DNA of 32,758 nucleotides, from NCBI GenBank assembly GCA_025360185.1, contig JANYCR010000437.1, positions 1 through 32,758 on the forward strand, in the 5' to 3' direction. A program made the translations under genes and the position numbers. Under the pieces are notes generated by a model, which was not told the origin of the DNA, made no database searches, and saw only the letters and a list, made by a program, of their open reading frames with translations. This DNA is from Leptospiraceae bacterium (GTDB lineage Bacteria; Spirochaetota; Leptospiria; Leptospirales; Leptospiraceae). Positions 15,217 through 24,938 of this stretch are shown piece after piece. The first letter of the stretch is position 1; every line of letters starts with the position of its first letter.

Positions 15217-16083
15217 TTAAATTCTTCGAGACCTTTCGATCTTTATAGTTTCAATAAGCGAAATTTCTGGAATGGCTAAACCCATTTCTTCAGAAATATC
15301 ACTATGAGAATAACCTTTTTTTAAAAGATGAACTACTTTTTCGACTTTGGTCGCATCTGCAGGTAATTCTTCTAAGGCGGTTGAAATTGAAATACGAATT
15401 GAATCTTGTGGATTAGGAATTTGGGAATAAGGGTTGTTAACCATAGCTTGAAAACTACTATCGGTCTTTAGATTATCTTGAATTACATCATCTGAATCGA
15501 GCGGATTACCACCAATAGACACATCTATTACTGAGTTTTTCTTTGTCTTAGAGCTAGGTTCATTTTCAGGTTTAGTAAAAACTTCATCGTTTACACCAAA
15601 CATAGATTTAAGACCTTTCCCCAAGCCGCCAATCAAACCACTTAAAAACCCATCCTCATCAGATTTATTTTTATCAGTTGCTTTCGAAGTTATAGCAGGC
15701 TTATTATTAGCTTTTGATTCACGAGGATTATACTCAGTTTGCGCTTCATACTTAGCGGCAAATGGCTTACTAATAGATTGAGACTCTGCTTCCTTAAAAG
15801 AAGAACTTACAAGGTTAGATTTCTCGTTCTCAGGTAGACTTTGAAAATTAATTCCCATTGTCTCCGCTTTATGCAGGAGGTTTTTTAATACTGCTATTCT
15901 GGAATCCATTAAAGCAAGATAGCTTTCTGATTCTTTAAAAAATGAAAGTGTATGTGCTTGAATTTCTTTTTTAAGTTTTACTATCTGATAGTCACGTACA
16001 CTAGATGTTACTTTAATCGAAACAGCATAATATAAGATTATTCCAAAAACAATATTGATAAGGACTAGGGCTAAAAGTTCCAA
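15217..16083 (-). CDS. Membrane-anchored coiled-coil protein with C-terminal helix-turn-helix-like tail
   Basis: The protein has 288 residues and starts at TTG (16083) with GGAG upstream. Residues 2-22 form one membrane helix. Residues about 30-80 are a charged coiled coil (VKLKKEIQAHTLSFFKESES). The middle, to about 235, is low-complexity and polar (Ser/Asn/Lys), with a glycine-rich patch GFLSGLIGGLGKGLKSMFG. The last 35 residues (LLKKGYSHSDISEEMGLAIP) look like the short helix-turn-helix-like tail of DUF6115-type proteins. This architecture is seen beside motility and surface genes in other bacteria, but no function is assigned. It lies 18 nt after fapA and 1 nt before remA. Confidence 0.7.
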   Translation of the reverse strand: MELLALVLINIVFGIILYYAVSIKVTSSVRDYQIVKLKKEIQAHTLSFFKESESYLALMDSRIAVLKNLLHKAETMGINFQSLPENEKSNLVSSSFKEAESQSISKPFAAKYEAQTEYNPRESKANNKPAITSKATDKNKSDEDGFLSGLIGGLGKGLKSMFGVNDEVFTKPENEPSSKTKKNSVIDVSIGGNPLDSDDVIQDNLKTDSSFQAMVNNPYSQIPNPQDSIRISISTALEELPADATKVEKVVHLLKKGYSHSDISEEMGLAIPEISLIETIKIERSRRI

Positions 16084-16101
16084 TTAGATTCTCCACTTAT
16101 T

Positions 16102-18087
16102 TTATTTTCTTCTTCCACCACGTCGAGTATCCCCTTTTTCATTTTCGGGGTCGGTATATGCCTTCATCTGAATTTTATTTTCAGCTAGAAAAAGAGTCTT
16201 GGATTGCAAGTCATTCTTAATCTTATAAGGCTCTGCATTTTTAATTCGAACGGAAACACCACCATACATTTTCTTTTCGAAATAGACTTTGCCCTGATCT
16301 CCAACTTGTTCCATATAGGAATTTACAGTCTGAATTTCCTTGTCATATTCTGCGATTCTTTTTTCCAACTTTTTCACACCGACTTCCAATTTACCGAGGT
16401 AGGCTAAATTTTCCTCAGTAAACGAAGATGGATCTGCTTCTTGTCTGGCTTTGAGAGTCTTATGACTTTTATTTAGTAATTCTAGCTTTTCGTGGGCTTC
16501 TTTACGTTTAGCGGTATAATCCTCTACTTGCTTGAGTAGCTTTGGATTGACACCTACAATGAGTTCAGTTGTCGGATTAGCTTGTGATCCAATATTCTTA
16601 GCGGAAATCAAAACACCAGCCTTAATACGTCCACCTAAAATATTCGCTTTTTTTCCATTGCAAATAACTCGCCCACCCGCACTCACATCACAGTTCATAA
16701 TTACTTCTTGAACAATCACATCTTTGTCAGTCACAACAATCGCATCTTGCAAGAATTTAGACACTACGTTTCCGCCTGTAGATTCAATGCGTGCCTCTCC
16801 TCTTCCCGTGACACCTTGGCGAATAATAATATCTCCATCCGCTTCGACTTGCGCTTTTTGGACAGTGCCATAAATTTCAATATTCCCTGAAGCTTTGACC
16901 TGAAAGTTATCTTCGATATTTCCGGTAATAATAATCGAGCCCAAGAAGGTAACGTTTCCGGTGCGCATATTCACGTCTCCACTGATTCGATATACGGTCT
17001 CAACCGACAAACGTTCTTCGGCAAATATCACTTGTCCGTTCACTTCCGCGGTTAATTTCATTTTGTCTTCCGAAAGAATTGTCCCCTTACCTTGGTTTAG
17101 TGGAATATCCTGTCCATCTTTTGCTTCGAGCATTTGGTTGAATAGATCGCGACCATACTTTCCTTTTTCCGGTGGAGTCTTTTCGGCAAGCAATTGTCCT
17201 ACGACTACGTTCTCTATTAAATCCAAGTCTTTATAATCCACTTTCCCAGAAGCATCTTCCTTTAGTACAACTTTCTTTTCTGTGCGAACATGAAATACAA
17301 TTTGAGCATTCTTACCATGAATAGCGGGGTCACCGGAGGCTGCAACAAAGGGTTCGTTGTATTTTTCTTTTTCCAATGCTTCTCTAATTACATCTTCTTT
17401 AATTCCATATACAATATCTTCTTTCTTGAGTTCATAAATAACATCTGCAACTTCTAAATCTCTTCCCCCTTGCTTTGGAGGTAGGATAGTAACAAATGCT
17501 TTCATATTATCATCAGATATCTCTACTTTTACGCCAGCCTCAGCAAATGGTTTTAACTTTGCTTCTCCCATTCGCATATATTCGGTGGATTTAGAATCTA
17601 AAAATTTTTGGATTGCTGCTTCAGGTGGAGGATTAATTCCACGCGTCACTAGTTTTTTTAGAACATCTTGCACGTTTGGATATTTTCCATTACCGATAGG
17701 CGGAATCTCCATCATATAAAGACCATGACGGTAGTATTTAATACTCACCCACCCATCAACATCTTTTGGAACGATTAAATTTTTAAGCTCTTTCGAAAGA
17801 AGTTTCCCACTTCCTCCAGTTAGCTTTTTATCGAGTCCTTCTAACTCATTGATATTATCTTCATGGTTGGCAATAAATACTCTAATGCGAAAGGGATGCG
17901 AAAATAAAAGACTCTTTTTTCCTCGCTCTATAACTTCGTAATCAAGTTGGTAAATTTCTTTTCCGAAGTGCTTGGCGGCAAGTCGCAGACTTTCATCAAT
18001 TGTATCACCGATGACCTCCACTTGCTCTTTTTCTAGCTTTTCAAGAGCAGACTCTTCTTCGAACATTACGGTTTTTAGTTTACTCAT
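16102..18087 (-). CDS. fapA: FapA/DUF342 polymerising protein
   Basis: This FapA-like protein has 661 residues. An N-terminal domain (EVIGDTIDESLRLAAKHFGK, then YEVIERGKKSLLF) resembles the Jag-N-like FapA_N fold. The DUF342 core contains PPEKGKYGRDLF and the characteristic polymer-forming beta-helix: ISGDVNMRTGNVTFLGSI, ITGNIEDNFQVKASGNIEIY, then repeated short strands around GDIIIRQGVTGRG and GGRVICNGKK. A coiled coil (about 520-600) precedes a basic C-terminus. A strong SD (AAAGGTGG) precedes the ATG. In Vibrio FapA affects flagellar assembly and localisation. In a spirochaete a periplasmic-flagellum or cell-shape role is plausible but unproven. It leads the fapA-coiled coil-remA-gmk-rsmD operon. 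Confidence 0.88.
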   Translation of the reverse strand: MSKLKTVMFEEESALEKLEKEQVEVIGDTIDESLRLAAKHFGKEIYQLDYEVIERGKKSLLFSHPFRIRVFIANHEDNINELEGLDKKLTGGSGKLLSKELKNLIVPKDVDGWVSIKYYRHGLYMMEIPPIGNGKYPNVQDVLKKLVTRGINPPPEAAIQKFLDSKSTEYMRMGEAKLKPFAEAGVKVEISDDNMKAFVTILPPKQGGRDLEVADVIYELKKEDIVYGIKEDVIREALEKEKYNEPFVAASGDPAIHGKNAQIVFHVRTEKKVVLKEDASGKVDYKDLDLIENVVVGQLLAEKTPPEKGKYGRDLFNQMLEAKDGQDIPLNQGKGTILSEDKMKLTAEVNGQVIFAEERLSVETVYRISGDVNMRTGNVTFLGSIIITGNIEDNFQVKASGNIEIYGTVQKAQVEADGDIIIRQGVTGRGEARIESTGGNVVSKFLQDAIVVTDKDVIVQEVIMNCDVSAGGRVICNGKKANILGGRIKAGVLISAKNIGSQANPTTELIVGVNPKLLKQVEDYTAKRKEAHEKLELLNKSHKTLKARQEADPSSFTEENLAYLGKLEVGVKKLEKRIAEYDKEIQTVNSYMEQVGDQGKVYFEKKMYGGVSVRIKNAEPYKIKNDLQSKTLFLAENKIQMKAYTDPENEKGDTRRGGRRK

Positions 18088-18246
18088 TGTCCACCTTTTA
18101 TTAATCCCAAGATTTCGGACTGCTATTTTACAGAAGTCCTAGAAATCTCTCAAGTATCTTTTTTATTTTCGGTATAATTGGACTCAGTAAAAACCTAATT
18201 TTTTACGCAATTGAGAATTGAATCATTAAGAATTTAGAAACTTAAT

Positions 18247-19560
18247 CTATTTGGGAACGGGCTCTGTATAAATATCAGGCTCTGGTTCGGGTATAGGTTT
18301 GATTACGTCAGTGGTTTTTACTTTTTTCCCTTTTTTAGTCTTTGGATTTTCCTCTTCCATCGGAATTGGTTTTGTTTCGGACTCTGGTTTATCTTCCTGG
18401 TTGTTTTTAATTTCTGTTTTTGACTCAGGCGTCTCACTTGGAGCATCAACACTAGGGTTTAAATATATCTTTTCAATTTCTCCTTTTACAGAAAAATCAA
18501 TCGAACGTAAACTCCCTTCCACTGGATAAAAACTAAACCGCTTATATTTAGAAAGCTCAGCTTTTGAGTTTAATTTTTTAATTATTAGGATTTTACGTTT
18601 TGCTTCTTCATTCTTGATTTCAAAAAGAATTTGTATTTCTTTTTCGCGGCTAACGCACCTGCTTCCACAATTTCGGTATTCTTCGATAGAATCACGTAAG
18701 CCTTCTTTATTTGCAGGATCAGTAAGATCAGACTCTACAAATTTATCTACTTTGGCTTTTAGCTCACGCCCCTTTGCATTTTCGATTGGCATTTCTCGAA
18801 AATCAATATATTCACAATTTTTAAAATTGAAATTCTTTCCGATAGAAGGGTTCATCTTTTGATTATTAGCCGTTTCTTCATTTACGAAATCTTTTTTTAA
18901 AGCTTGTAAAACTTTATAATTATCCTTTTCTTCTATCGAGGCAGCCATGAGGGCATCTAGAACTTCTTTACTTTCGGTATATAAAAAGTATCCGGCGATG
19001 ACCTCTCGCTTTTGTGCTTTCGTATAACGCTCTAAATCATAAGGGTAAGGATAACACTCTATTGCCGAATTTTTATCATCCTCTTCTTTATTGGTTGTAG
19101 AATAAATACTACAAGAAGCCTCTACAATAACAGCTTTGTATAATTGATTGAAAATGTTTTTATAAATACCTTGGTATTTTAATCTTTTTGGTTGGAGATT
19201 TTTTTTATCGAACTCGATTATATAATACTGCCCGCCACAGTTCAGATTAATTGCCTTCGTAAGAAAAAAAGTATCGTCTGCTCCAGTTTTATCCTTTACT
19301 TTACGATCAAAAAACCATGTGCAGGATTCGATTGGAAATTTATTAATTTTACCAACAATGGATTGTGTTTCGTTCTCGACAAATTTTAATATTTCAATTT
19401 TGCCTGGTTGTTCCTCGCTCACGACCGAATACTCACGAATTAACTCTTTATAGAGCTTAGGATTTTGCTTTTTAATATCTACCGGTTTGGCTGCACAATT
19501 TAAAATTAGCATTGTGCAAGTAATAGCAATGACTAGAAAATGGATTTTATTTAATCTCAT
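18247..19560 (-). CDS. Putative lipoprotein with Pro/Glu/Lys-rich tail
   Basis: The protein has 437 residues and no recognised family. The signal peptide ends TMLILNC with the lipidated Cys at residue 22. The body contains several Cys residues (ESCTWFF, LNCGG, FKNCEY, YRNCGSRC) and is otherwise charged and helical. From about residue 360 to the end it becomes a low-complexity tail rich in Pro, Glu, Thr and Lys, ending PIPEPEPDIYTEPVPK. Such a tail suggests an extended spacer or wall-associated segment. It is divergent from the cyclase-like gene at 19706, with 145 nt between the two starts that should hold both promoters. Confidence 0.7.
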   Translation of the reverse strand: MRLNKIHFLVIAITCTMLILNCAAKPVDIKKQNPKLYKELIREYSVVSEEQPGKIEILKFVENETQSIVGKINKFPIESCTWFFDRKVKDKTGADDTFFLTKAINLNCGGQYYIIEFDKKNLQPKRLKYQGIYKNIFNQLYKAVIVEASCSIYSTTNKEEDDKNSAIECYPYPYDLERYTKAQKREVIAGYFLYTESKEVLDALMAASIEEKDNYKVLQALKKDFVNEETANNQKMNPSIGKNFNFKNCEYIDFREMPIENAKGRELKAKVDKFVESDLTDPANKEGLRDSIEEYRNCGSRCVSREKEIQILFEIKNEEAKRKILIIKKLNSKAELSKYKRFSFYPVEGSLRSIDFSVKGEIEKIYLNPSVDAPSETPESKTEIKNNQEDKPESETKPIPMEEENPKTKKGKKVKTTDVIKPIPEPEPDIYTEPVPK

Positions 19561-19705
19561 AAGAGGTTCTCTTCTTTTTTATTTACTTAATTCATCGAAG
19601 TTTTTAGTGTTACTTCTTTAATCTGAATACCCTAAGATTTATTTTTTCCTTAAAAAGTCCAGTAAAAGAGATTTCTTTTTTCACGGGTTACAATAAACAT
19701 TACAT

Positions 19706-21844
19706 ATGCTTCGATTAAAAGGGTTTTCTATATTATTTATTATTCTTTTCGTCTATAGCTGTAATATTGGCTTAGTATTTAAGGATTCTCCAAAAGTAGA
19801 AAATGGAATTTTAAATCTTACTTTTTGGGACTTTGAAAAGAAAGGTGCGATTAACTTAGAAGGAAATTGGGAAATCTACTGGAAAAAATTAATTCGTCCT
19901 AATACTATAAATTCATTTGCGACAGAAAATCCCTCAGAATATTTCGAATTTCCTAGTTCCTGGCGGGGGAGATTGCTTGACAATGAAATTGCAACTAAAA
20001 ATGGATATGCAACGTTTCGTGTAAAAATATTACTGCCCGATCAAAATAATAAAAAGAGAAAAAAATTAGCACTTCGTATGAAGGAGCAAGCAACTGCATA
20101 TGAACTTTATGTGGATAATGAGCTATTAGCCCAAAAGGGAAAAGTTGGGAGTTCTGCAAAAGAATCCATCCCAGGTTATGGAACCATTACTGTTTTTTTT
20201 GAAACAGAAAAAGAAACTTTAGAAATAGTTTTATTGGTTTCCAATTATCATCATAGAAATGGAGGCATTTGGAGTGTCCCGATTCTTGGAATACATGAGC
20301 ATATTCAACAATTGAAATACGAGCGGAATTCTATAGAGTTCCTTTTGGGGGGAAGTATTTTAATAATGACTCTTTACCACTTCATGCTTTTTTTATTTCG
20401 TAAAAACGATTTCACGAGTTTTTATTTTGCGTTATTTTGTCTAATAACTCTTATGCGCATAATTTCAACCGGCGAAATTATGTTAGTGCAGTTAATACCT
20501 AATATCCACTATGAAATTATAACGAAGTTTGAGTATTTTTCCTTTTTTATTCTTGCTCCTTTGTTTTTTAAATTCTTTCAAGAGCTTTTTCCTAATCAAG
20601 TATCAGCACGATTGGTAAAAATAAACCTAGTCATTGGTGGCATTCTAGGGATGATTGTTTGTTTTTCCAATTTAAGAATCTATAATTACTTTGTAGATTT
20701 CAATTATTTGATGATTATTCTCACCATGATTATAGTTTATTATTATCAAATAATAAACATTATCAAACGAGTAGAGGATTCTGTGACTATCTTTCTTTGC
20801 ACAAATGTCCTTATAATTTTTATTCTAAATGATATTTTATATAACCTAAAATTCATTATAACCGGTGAATTTATGCAAATTGGAGTTTTTATATTTCTAT
20901 TTGCGCAATCGGTGATCCTATCGAGACGCTTTTCTCTTGCTTTCAGAGACATCGAAAAACTTTCTAATAACTTAAGTATAATAAATAATGCTTATAGTAA
21001 TTTTGTTCCAAAAGAATTTTTAAAAATTCTAAATAAAGAAAGTATCATTGATGTTTCGCTAGGCAATCTTGTCCAGAAAGATGTCACAATACTCTTTAGT
21101 GGAATACGCGGATTTACCTCTATAGCGGAAAAAGTAGACTCGGTAGAAATTTTTTCAATTCTAAATAAATACTATATGGGTGTAACAGCCATTATCCAAA
21201 GAAACAAAGGATTTATAGATAAATTTATTGGAGATGAAATCGTAGTCCTATTTCCAGAATCCGCCAAAGATGCATTAATTGCAGCGGGTGAAATCAATCA
21301 ATATCTACAAGAGTTTAATCAATCCCAAACTATGCTCAAAAAATTAAACTTCAAAATCGGGATAGGTATACATTCCGGCTCTGTTACTCTGGGAACACTT
21401 GGCGGAAAAGAAAGAATGGATACAACGGTAATAGGCAATGCAGTTGGTATTGCTAAAAAAATCGAAACTCTAACGAAATCCTACTCTGTTCCTATTATTA
21501 TATCTTCTGAAACATATTCTTTACTCGTAGATGATTTAAAAATAAATTCTAGGGAGATTGAACATTTGCGAGTTGGTGGTAACGATGGATTTATTACTAT
21601 TTATGAATACTTCGGCTCAGATGATCCAATAACAATCGAGAAAAAAAAATCTGTAGCTTCCGAATATTTTAGAGCACTGACGCTATATCGAGGAGGATTT
21701 ATTAAAAAGGCAAAAGATTTATTTTCGCTTTGTCAATCCCTACTCCCTAATGATCCCATTTACTCAATGCATATGAATCGCTGCAATGATAGTCTACTTG
21801 GTAATGAAGGTTCTGACTTATCTAATCCATTAGGCAAATTATAG
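19706..21844 (+). CDS. 7TM-DISM receptor with degenerate class III cyclase domain
   Basis: The protein has 712 residues. It comprises a lipoprotein-like or signal segment (VYSCN, Cys at 19), an extracytoplasmic jelly-roll-like sensor domain (about 30-200), seven membrane helices (about 212-405), a linker, a class III nucleotidyl cyclase domain (about 455-630) and a short TPR-like tail. The cyclase fold is clear (FSGIRGFTS, DKFIGDE, TTVIGNAVGIAKK), but key residues differ. The first metal Asp is Gly466, the purine-selecting position is Asn578, the transition-state Asn is Gly581 and the transition-state Arg is Lys585. Lys506 and the second metal Asp510 remain. It is therefore probably a non-catalytic or ligand-binding pseudo-cyclase. 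It leads a run with a histidine kinase and a GGDEF regulator, 19 nt before the kinase. Confidence 0.85.
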   Translation: MLRLKGFSILFIILFVYSCNIGLVFKDSPKVENGILNLTFWDFEKKGAINLEGNWEIYWKKLIRPNTINSFATENPSEYFEFPSSWRGRLLDNEIATKNGYATFRVKILLPDQNNKKRKKLALRMKEQATAYELYVDNELLAQKGKVGSSAKESIPGYGTITVFFETEKETLEIVLLVSNYHHRNGGIWSVPILGIHEHIQQLKYERNSIEFLLGGSILIMTLYHFMLFLFRKNDFTSFYFALFCLITLMRIISTGEIMLVQLIPNIHYEIITKFEYFSFFILAPLFFKFFQELFPNQVSARLVKINLVIGGILGMIVCFSNLRIYNYFVDFNYLMIILTMIIVYYYQIINIIKRVEDSVTIFLCTNVLIIFILNDILYNLKFIITGEFMQIGVFIFLFAQSVILSRRFSLAFRDIEKLSNNLSIINNAYSNFVPKEFLKILNKESIIDVSLGNLVQKDVTILFSGIRGFTSIAEKVDSVEIFSILNKYYMGVTAIIQRNKGFIDKFIGDEIVVLFPESAKDALIAAGEINQYLQEFNQSQTMLKKLNFKIGIGIHSGSVTLGTLGGKERMDTTVIGNAVGIAKKIETLTKSYSVPIIISSETYSLLVDDLKINSREIEHLRVGGNDGFITIYEYFGSDDPITIEKKKSVASEYFRALTLYRGGFIKKAKDLFSLCQSLLPNDPIYSMHMNRCNDSLLGNEGSDLSNPLGKL

Positions 21845-21863
21845 AAAGGGTAACGTATGGCTA

Positions 21864-24800
21864 ATGGCATCTACTAAATATTACATCACAACCGTCAGTT
21901 GGTATAATCAATTAAGGATTAAAAGTAAAGCTCTCGTTGGAATCTCCGTTATTTGCCTGTTAATTTTAATCGGCATCTCCTTATCTATTCATCTTGTTAA
22001 TAAGATTCATGAAGAAACAAAGGAAATTCATAACAAATGGATGCAGAGCATTCTAAAAATTTCAGAAATGCTAGATCAGCTAGATCACATTGGCAAATTA
22101 GAATCAAAACATATTTTGACAAATAGCCTAGAAGAAAAATCAAATATTGAAGAACAATTGCGTCTCCTACAAAAAGATTTTTTAACAAATAAAATCTATT
22201 ACAAAACTCTCAGCTTCGACAAAGAAGAGAAAAGCGTATATATTAGATTTTCACAAAATCTCGAACAATATTTCATAGCTCAAAATGAACTCATTGAAAA
22301 ATCAAGATCACCAAATAAACAAGGCATTACAATTCTATCAGAAAAATCAAAATCTCAAATTGACAGAGTTAATTCAAATCTTCACGAAATGCTCAACTTA
22401 AATAAGCAGGGCGAAATTGAGTCAAACCAAATTGTGGATAATTCATATTATTCTCTTTTATTCCAGATGGTACTTACATCAATTTTCACAGTAGTATTTA
22501 TTTATCTAGTCATCTATTATACATTTAAACAATTTGTTTTTCCGCTTCAATTGGCAGAGTCTGCTACAAACCGTATTGCAAAAGGAGACTGGAAAGTTAG
22601 AATAGAATACGAATCAAAAGATGAACTCGGAAAATTCATTAAAACATTTAACCAAATGGTAGAAGATCATCGAAAAATTGATGCAGAGAAAACTAAAATC
22701 GAAAAAGAAGTCAGAAAAAATGAAGAGCTTTTTAGAACTTTAATTGAGATTTCTCCTGATGCAATATTGCTCATTGGATTAGACTACTCTATACTTTGGG
22801 CTAATAACAATATGCTTCGAATGTTTGGTTATGATTCGATAGAGGAATTACGCGAGTTACATGCCGTGGATTTTGCAATTCCTCCTGAAAAGGAAAAAAT
22901 TGCTTCGATAATGAGATCACTACTAAGCTCGGACTATAGCAATTATGCATATGAAAGTATGGCAATTAGAAAAGACAAAACTACTTTCCCAATAGAAATT
23001 CAACATGCGATTTATCAAAATGAAAATGTTAATGTCGGTATACTTACCAATATCCGCGATATAACTGAACGAAAATTAGCAGAAGAAGCACTCATCGAAA
23101 ACGAAGAAAGATATAGAATTATTACCGAAAATATGGCAGACGTTATTTTGGTTATCGATGCGAACTCAATGAAGCTACTCTATATTAGCCCTTCTATTAA
23201 AAATCTAACCGATTATTCAGTATTAGAAATCATGTCTCAATCATATAAAGATTTTTTAGCTCCTGCCTCCTTAAAATATGCACAAAAAACTTTTCCACTT
23301 CGATTGAAACGGTTATCAGCAGGTAAAAAATCATTGAAAGGAATTTATGTCGATGAACTCGAGCAATATAAAAAAGACAGAACCGCGATTTGGACAGAAG
23401 TTGTATCGCGCTACATAATGAATCAAAATACCGGCAATCTGGAAGTTCATGCCGTTATGCGTAATATCACTGAAAGAAAAAAAATCGAAAAGGAAATAAA
23501 TGAAAAAAGTCAAATGCTCGCCGGTATTCTTGCTAACATGCCAGTAATTGTCTTTCGCGTAGATCAAAATGGAATCATAACACAAAGCACAGGCGCTGGT
23601 TTAAAAAAAATGGGCTTATTCGACAACCAAGCAGTCAATGTAAATATCTTTGAGGTTTATCATGAGTTTGCGCCCGAGTTTCATAAAGCATTAGATGGTG
23701 AACCTCAAGTATTTATTTCGAATGGTCTTTACAATGACGGGATTGAATGGTTTTTCCAAAATTATTTTTTCCTCGACGAGTCAACAGGAGGGCTTATTGG
23801 CTTTGGGCTTGATATCACCGAGCAAGTAGTCGCCAAAAAAGCTGCCGAGTCTGCAAGTAAAATTAAAGGTGAATTTCTAGCAAATATCAGCCATGAAATT
23901 AGAACTCCAATGAACGCAATCATAGGCTTTACTGAAATATTAAAAGGTTCCATCTCAGACGAAATTCAGAAAAAATATTTAGAAAACATTGTATCAAGTG
24001 GAAAAACGTTATTAGCCATAATCAATGACATTCTCGATTTGTCAAAAGTAGAATCGGGGAAACTTGAGCTAGAACTCTCTCCTGTAAATATTATGAGCGT
24101 ATTTGGAGAATTAAGAGATATTTTTTCCCAAAAATTATCTGAGAAAAATTTAGATTTTCAAATTATAGTTGACCCAAGCCTTCCTAAAGAGATAATTCTC
24201 GACGAAATTAGGTTTCGGCAGATTTTTTTAAATTTACTGAGTAACGCAATTAAGTTTACAGATCAGGGCTATATTCGATTAACCGCAAGACCGGAAAAAA
24301 AGAAGGACACTATACAATATATGGATTTAATTTTTACAGTAGAAGATACTGGTATCGGTGTACCTGTTGAAGACCAAAGTTTGATCTTCGAAGCATTCAC
24401 ACAACAAAAAGGTCAGAGCCATTCTAAGTATGGTGGAACGGGACTAGGGCTTGCTATTTCCAATCGACTCGTCAAGCTTATGAATGGAGTAATCTCTATC
24501 AAAAGTGAAGTAGGTAAAGGAAGCATTTTTGAAATAATTTTAAATAGCGCACTAATTTCTAAAGATGTCTCCCCAAAAAATCAAACACAAATAAGCGAAA
24601 GCAAACCAATAGTTTCCACAAAATCGTCTTCCGAAAAAATTGCACGAATCCTACTTAATGAAGAAGGCATAAAGAATTTAAAACCTTTACTTGAAGAAAT
24701 GAAAACAGACTTATATAACGAATGGGAAAAATTATCTAACATTTCAAGTATAAATGAAATTGAAGAGTTTGCTTATAAAATAAAATATCTAGGAGAAAAA

Positions 24801-24938
24801 TATAATTATCCCCCTTTTATAAAATATTCAGATAGTTTACAGGCAAAAGCACTATTGTTCGATATGAATTCACTTTTGATTTTACTTAAGGAATATCCGG
24901 AACTTTTAGAAGACTTAAGGTCAAACTATGTTAACTAA
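21864..24938 (+). CDS. Membrane histidine kinase, HAMP-PAS-PAS-PAS-HisKA-HATPase
   Basis: This sensor kinase has 1024 residues. Membrane helix 1 is at about 23-45 and helix 2 at about 198-220, flanking a helical periplasmic domain of about 150 residues that resembles four-helix chemoreceptor modules. HAMP follows (220-275), then three PAS domains (about 288-405, 413-540, 548-660), the first two closing with RDITERK and RNITERK. HisKA has FLANISHEIRTPMNAI with the phospho-acceptor His677. The ATPase has NLLSNAIKF (Asn794), VEDTGIGV and GGTGLGLAIS. All catalytic boxes are intact. There is no receiver domain, and a helical extension of about 110 residues closes the protein. The 3' end overlaps the response regulator gene by 11 nt, which identifies the likely partner. 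Confidence 0.93.
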   Translation: MASTKYYITTVSWYNQLRIKSKALVGISVICLLILIGISLSIHLVNKIHEETKEIHNKWMQSILKISEMLDQLDHIGKLESKHILTNSLEEKSNIEEQLRLLQKDFLTNKIYYKTLSFDKEEKSVYIRFSQNLEQYFIAQNELIEKSRSPNKQGITILSEKSKSQIDRVNSNLHEMLNLNKQGEIESNQIVDNSYYSLLFQMVLTSIFTVVFIYLVIYYTFKQFVFPLQLAESATNRIAKGDWKVRIEYESKDELGKFIKTFNQMVEDHRKIDAEKTKIEKEVRKNEELFRTLIEISPDAILLIGLDYSILWANNNMLRMFGYDSIEELRELHAVDFAIPPEKEKIASIMRSLLSSDYSNYAYESMAIRKDKTTFPIEIQHAIYQNENVNVGILTNIRDITERKLAEEALIENEERYRIITENMADVILVIDANSMKLLYISPSIKNLTDYSVLEIMSQSYKDFLAPASLKYAQKTFPLRLKRLSAGKKSLKGIYVDELEQYKKDRTAIWTEVVSRYIMNQNTGNLEVHAVMRNITERKKIEKEINEKSQMLAGILANMPVIVFRVDQNGIITQSTGAGLKKMGLFDNQAVNVNIFEVYHEFAPEFHKALDGEPQVFISNGLYNDGIEWFFQNYFFLDESTGGLIGFGLDITEQVVAKKAAESASKIKGEFLANISHEIRTPMNAIIGFTEILKGSISDEIQKKYLENIVSSGKTLLAIINDILDLSKVESGKLELELSPVNIMSVFGELRDIFSQKLSEKNLDFQIIVDPSLPKEIILDEIRFRQIFLNLLSNAIKFTDQGYIRLTARPEKKKDTIQYMDLIFTVEDTGIGVPVEDQSLIFEAFTQQKGQSHSKYGGTGLGLAISNRLVKLMNGVISIKSEVGKGSIFEIILNSALISKDVSPKNQTQISESKPIVSTKSSSEKIARILLNEEGIKNLKPLLEEMKTDLYNEWEKLSNISSINEIEEFAYKIKYLGEKYNYPPFIKYSDSLQAKALLFDMNSLLILLKEYPELLEDLRSNYVN

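Noticed and set aside
18088-18246. Gap between the fapA start and the proline-rich lipoprotein end
   Set aside because: Looked for a small gene or RNA on both strands; apart from the fapA ribosome-binding site nothing is supported.
21857-21877. Six-codon frame (MANGIY) with an AAAGGG upstream, overlapping the kinase start
   Set aside because: Could be a leader peptide, but it is very short and could occur by chance. The SD could also serve the kinase ATG at 21864.
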